Shown here piece after piece: positions 61,262 to 64,000 of a stretch of DNA of 64,000 nt; positions within the stretch are counted from its first letter, which is position 1, and each line of letters starts with the position of its first letter. The DNA comes from Mucilaginibacter sp. SJ (GTDB taxonomy: Bacteria; Bacteroidota; Bacteroidia; Sphingobacteriales; Sphingobacteriaceae): positions 62,001-126,000 of the forward strand of contig NZ_CP118631.1 of NCBI RefSeq assembly GCF_028993635.1, read 5' to 3'. The position numbers and the translations under genes were made by a program. The notes below the pieces were generated by a model. It worked only from the letters and a program-made list of their open reading frames with translations, searched no databases and was not told the origin of the DNA.

Positions 61262-61266
61262 CAAAA

Positions 61267-63168
61267 TTAGTTTGACTGTGGCTTTACCACCAATACCGGC
61301 ACATTAACCTTATGCCTCACAGAGTTTACAGTGGTGCCAAATATAAGGTCTTTCAAAGCCTTGTGTCCGTGCGAGCCCATGACGATGAAATCAATTTTTT
61401 CGTCCTTTACAATTTCGGCAATGGCGCTGGCCGGGTTGCCGTAGCCAATTTGTCCCTGGGCATTGTAGCCAAGGTTTTTTAAAGCGCAAACGTATTTGTC
61501 AAGATTGTTAAAATCAATTTGGGTTTCATTATCCAGCACCTGGCCACCGTAGTAACGCGCACCGGCAGTTTCAACAACGTGGATCAATGTATAATCGGCC
61601 TTTTTACCTCCCTGCATAATAGCATGGCGCAGGCAATCGGTATCGTTTTTTGAAAAATCTATGGTTATAGCGATATGGCTATAAGTTATTGCATCGAGCT
61701 CGGTAATGGCATTGGCTATACCATGTGGTACGATAGCAGGTCTGTCATGATGTTTAAATAATAATGGCCGTATAAAAACGTAGATCAGTAACAGCGCTAT
61801 CCCGATAACAATCGGAACCACTACAGCATAGATCCATATTGATGACGGATTTCCGCTTATCCAATCGCCAATTTGTTCATATACCAGTTTGGCATTTAAC
61901 GCAACAATTAATAGTGCGCTTGCCCACGCTAATGCCCTTGTTTGATAATTGACTGCAAATTTGCCCATCCTTTTCCTGTCGGATGTAAAATGGATGAGGG
62001 GGATCACTGCAAAACCCAGCTGCATGCTTAATACAACCTGGCTTAAAATAAGGAGCTTTCCTAAACCCTCCTCGCCATAATAAAGAATGGTAAATACAGC
62101 CGGCACAATAGCCAGTACCCGGGTGAGTAGGCGGCGTAACCAGGGCTCTATGCGCAGGTTGATGTGCCCTTCCATAATGATTTGCCCGGCAAGTGTACCT
62201 GTAATGGTTGAACTTTGGCCGGAAGCAATGAGCGCTATGGCAAATAGTGTAGGTGCTATAGCCCCGAAAATATGCTCCAGTAGTTTAAATGCATCCTGGA
62301 TCTCTGCTACTTCAAAATAGCCGTTCCTGAAAAAGGCGCTTGCTGCTAATATCAAAATAGCTGCATTCACAAAAAAAGCAAGATTAAGGGCTATAACAGT
62401 ATCAAAAAGATTAAACTTAATGGCGGCTTTGAAGCCTTCTTCGGTACGGGTTATTTGGCGGGTTTGCACAAGGGATGAATGCAGGTATAAGTTATGCGGC
62501 ATTACCGTAGCACCAATAATGCCTATAGCTATATAAAGCATTTGCTGGCTTATTTTATCCCCTTTAAACAGGTTGCCGGGAATGAAACCCTTCGCTACTT
62601 CTATTACATCGGGCTTAACAATAAACATTTCGACCAAAAATGAGAGTCCTACTATAAAGATCATTGAAATAATAAAGCCTTCGAGTTTGCGCATACCCTT
62701 ATTCATGAGGTAGAGCATCAGTACAGTATCGGTAATGGTAAGCGATACACCCCAGATTAACGGAAGATGAAACAGCAGTTTTAAACCAATGGCCATACCA
62801 ATAATTTCGGCCAGGTCGCATGCTATAATGGCTATTTGTGCCAGTATATACAAGCAAAAGTTTACAAAACGCGGATAGGCATTTTTTGACGCCTGTGCAA
62901 GGTCGAGCCCGCGCACTATCCCCAACCGGGCTGCCAGTGATTGCAGCAGGAGGGCAATCATGTTGGATACAAACAGCACCCAGATCAACTTATATCCAAA
63001 AGCACTGCCGCCGGCAATATCTGTTGCCCAGTTTCCCGGATCCATATAGCCTACGCTCACCAGGTAAGCCGGGCCCAGGAAAGCCATCAGCTTACGCCAG
63101 CCGTTTTTGTTTTCGGTGGTTACAGATCCATGTACGTTGCCTAAAGATTCGTTGTGTGTATTGTTCAT
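61267..63168 (-). CDS. Nramp (MntH) metal transporter fused to a UspA domain
   Basis: The 633-residue protein has the Nramp signature MDPGNWATDIAGGS (43-51 core) and the TM6 motif TVMPHNLYLHSS, with about 11-12 membrane segments. The C-terminal 140 residues form a universal stress protein domain with the ATP-binding pattern G-x2-G-x9-G-T (GSHGHKALKDLIFGTT). It imports Mn2+ or Fe2+ with protons; the Usp part may sense ATP or nucleotides. Most MntH proteins are about 400-450 residues, so the fusion is notable. It overlaps the mntR stop by four bases. Confidence 0.93.
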   Translation of the reverse strand: MNNTHNESLGNVHGSVTTENKNGWRKLMAFLGPAYLVSVGYMDPGNWATDIAGGSAFGYKLIWVLFVSNMIALLLQSLAARLGIVRGLDLAQASKNAYPRFVNFCLYILAQIAIIACDLAEIIGMAIGLKLLFHLPLIWGVSLTITDTVLMLYLMNKGMRKLEGFIISMIFIVGLSFLVEMFIVKPDVIEVAKGFIPGNLFKGDKISQQMLYIAIGIIGATVMPHNLYLHSSLVQTRQITRTEEGFKAAIKFNLFDTVIALNLAFFVNAAILILAASAFFRNGYFEVAEIQDAFKLLEHIFGAIAPTLFAIALIASGQSSTITGTLAGQIIMEGHINLRIEPWLRRLLTRVLAIVPAVFTILYYGEEGLGKLLILSQVVLSMQLGFAVIPLIHFTSDRKRMGKFAVNYQTRALAWASALLIVALNAKLVYEQIGDWISGNPSSIWIYAVVVPIVIGIALLLIYVFIRPLLFKHHDRPAIVPHGIANAITELDAITYSHIAITIDFSKNDTDCLRHAIMQGGKKADYTLIHVVETAGARYYGGQVLDNETQIDFNNLDKYVCALKNLGYNAQGQIGYGNPASAIAEIVKDEKIDFIVMGSHGHKALKDLIFGTTVNSVRHKVNVPVLVVKPQSN

Positions 63169-63815
63169 AGGGCTATAAGCAAGTTATTGGCTACTTCGCG
63201 GCTGATATGCACTTCTTTATTGCCGGTTTGTACCACTACCGAATGGTCATATTCAATAATATCAGTGATCATTATTTTGCAGCCGATAGTGAGCTGTTTT
63301 TTATCGAGGTATTGTAAAAAGGATGAACTATGGTCGCGGACGCCTGAAATTATACCGCTTTGGTTAATCGTTACTGCTGAAACCGGTTTTAACTCGTGCG
63401 TGTTAAAGCGGCCGTTACAGTCAGGTATAGGATCGCCGTGCGGGTCATGTTTGGGGTAGCCCATAAACTTGTCAAGGCGGTCAATTAACTCTTCAGACGA
63501 GATATGTTCCATCTCTTCGGCAAGGTCATGAACCTGGTCCCATTTAAAATTGAGTTTCTCTACCAGAAAGTACTCCCACAGCCGGTGTTTGCGGATAATG
63601 CCTATCGCTATTTTCTCGCCGGAAGGGGTGAGGCTTACTCCCTGGTAAGGGGTGTAATTGATGAGCGCTTTATCTGCAAGTTTTTTAAGCATGTCGGTAA
63701 CCGAAGATGCTTTGGTATTTAGCGAGGATGCGATTTGATTTGTACTCGCATTTCCATCATTTACAGAGAGATGATAGATGGATTTTAAGTAGTTTTCCTC
63801 GGCTAAAGTGTTCAT
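63165..63815 (-). CDS. mntR: MntR/DtxR-family metal-dependent regulator
   Basis: The 216-residue regulator has an N-terminal winged helix (NQIASSLNTKASSVTDMLKKL), the DtxR dimerisation and metal site (EMEHISSEELIDRLDKFMGYP, followed by HDPHGDPIP) and a FeoA/SH3-like C-terminal domain. Metal-bound it represses manganese or iron uptake genes. It lies in one unit upstream of the Nramp-Usp gene, which it probably controls. A near-perfect palindrome lies in its own promoter region (63837-63852). Confidence 0.92.
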   Translation of the reverse strand: MNTLAEENYLKSIYHLSVNDGNASTNQIASSLNTKASSVTDMLKKLADKALINYTPYQGVSLTPSGEKIAIGIIRKHRLWEYFLVEKLNFKWDQVHDLAEEMEHISSEELIDRLDKFMGYPKHDPHGDPIPDCNGRFNTHELKPVSAVTINQSGIISGVRDHSSSFLQYLDKKQLTIGCKIMITDIIEYDHSVVVQTGNKEVHISREVANNLLIAL

Positions 63816-63820
63816 TTAAA

Positions 63821-63852
63821 CAAATCTAATAAAAAATTTAGACTAATCTAAA
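63821..63852 (-). promoter_or_regulatory. mntR promoter with candidate operator
   Basis: TTTAGACTAATCTAAA (63837-63852) is an inverted repeat with TTTAGA/TCTAAA arms, typical in shape of a DtxR/MntR operator. TAGATTTG (63821-63828) on the minus strand is a full -7 box five bases before the ATG at 63815. The operator covers the spacer and -33 region, so binding should block transcription. Confidence 0.65.
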
Positions 63853-63906
63853 AAAATAAACGTTAGGAAATATGTTTTCGTTGAAGTACTTTAACGAAAA
63901 ATTAAA

Positions 63907-63936
63907 TTTTGCGAAGCAAGGAAAATACTATATTTG
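63907..63936 (+). promoter_or_regulatory. Promoter of the Lrp-family gene
   Basis: TTTTG (63907-63911) is followed after 17 bases by TATATTTG (63929-63936), both near consensus, nine bases before the ATG at 63946. Confidence 0.55.
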
Positions 63937-63945
63937 CATACAACT

Positions 63946-64000
63946 ATGGCCGCCGAATTAGATAAAATAGACCTACAAATACTCAAGATTTTACAGGAAA
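63946..64000 (+). CDS. Lrp/AsnC-family regulator, N-terminal part
   Basis: The frame starts MAAELDKIDLQILKILQE and leaves the window. LDKIDLQILKILQ is the start of the winged-helix domain of Lrp/AsnC transcription regulators. Only 18 codons are visible, so the effector is unknown. It diverges from mntR across a 130-base gap with promoters on both strands. Confidence 0.8.
   Translation, partial: MAAELDKIDLQILKILQE

Noticed and set aside
1..64000. tRNA, rRNA and tmRNA genes
   Set aside because: I found no cloverleaf or conserved rRNA/tmRNA sequence in the gaps; only the SRP RNA is supported.

Overview
The window reads as an ordinary chromosomal stretch of a Bacteroidota bacterium, most likely family Sphingobacteriaceae and close to Mucilaginibacter or Pedobacter. 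This assignment rests on protein character and genome style and was not checked by a database search. The supporting signs are promoters of the TTTG-N17-21-TAnnTTTG type, A-rich ribosome-binding regions, an arginine pathway built on an N-acyl-ornithine carbamoyltransferase, a DUF5723-type outer-membrane protein, a Bacteroidota-type LptD and a LytS/LytTR regulator pair. No tRNA, rRNA, CRISPR array, prophage or complete insertion sequence was found. One RNA gene, the small SRP RNA, is present.

Layout. 1-6.1 kb: start of priA, a DUF423 membrane protein, two envelope proteins, then the rpmH-rnpA-yidD-tsaB cluster. 6.4-17 kb: a ChaN-like protein, mscL, rpoN, a cysteine desulfurase, a phosphoglucosamine mutase, a PAP2 phosphatase, a ZIP transporter and a large S9 peptidase. 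17-30 kb: amino-acid biosynthesis (aspartate kinase, proC, argB; then GNAT-argG-cupin-argC-argD-argF'). The arginine block is split by a type II NADH dehydrogenase, an Na+/H+ antiporter and a PaiB-like protein, and is headed by a 41-codon leader ORF with three consecutive arginine codons. 30-34 kb: a YpdA-like reductase, the SRP RNA, and a divergent module of two 2H-phosphoesterases facing dinB. 34-40 kb: an acyltransferase with a LytS/LytTR two-component pair, and an outer-membrane barrel protein with an atypical-kinase-like N-terminal region. 40-54 kb: rpe, serC, serA, a beta-CASP hydrolase, an ABC exporter, a SAM hydrolase, phoH, purC, a STAS protein, RNase Z, an MlaD protein and a cell-wall amidase. 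54-64 kb: lptD, cinA, a 2-oxoacid dehydrogenase E2, pcm, smpB, an Nramp-UspA fusion with its MntR regulator, and the start of an Lrp-family regulator.

The most interesting candidate system is the dinB locus (31.25-33.78 kb). Two tandem 2H-phosphoesterases each end in a sliding-clamp-binding-like peptide (QISLF, QINLF). DinB, encoded divergently, carries the same kind of motif (QINLF). The 66-bp gap between them holds three copies of a TGCTAAT/ATTAGCA half-site, two of them exactly 20 bp apart. This suggests a co-regulated module that brings RNA- or nucleotide-end-processing enzymes to the replisome during damage tolerance; it is an inference.

Intergenic regions are unusually rich in palindromic repeats of several families: CCCCCTTTAGGGGG boxes that run into the ends of arginine genes, paired elements whose inner hairpins show compensatory changes, a 196-bp MITE-like element with 17-bp perfect terminal repeats, GCGTCCACGC palindromes, and word-like tandem repeats such as GTTCATAGTTGATG.
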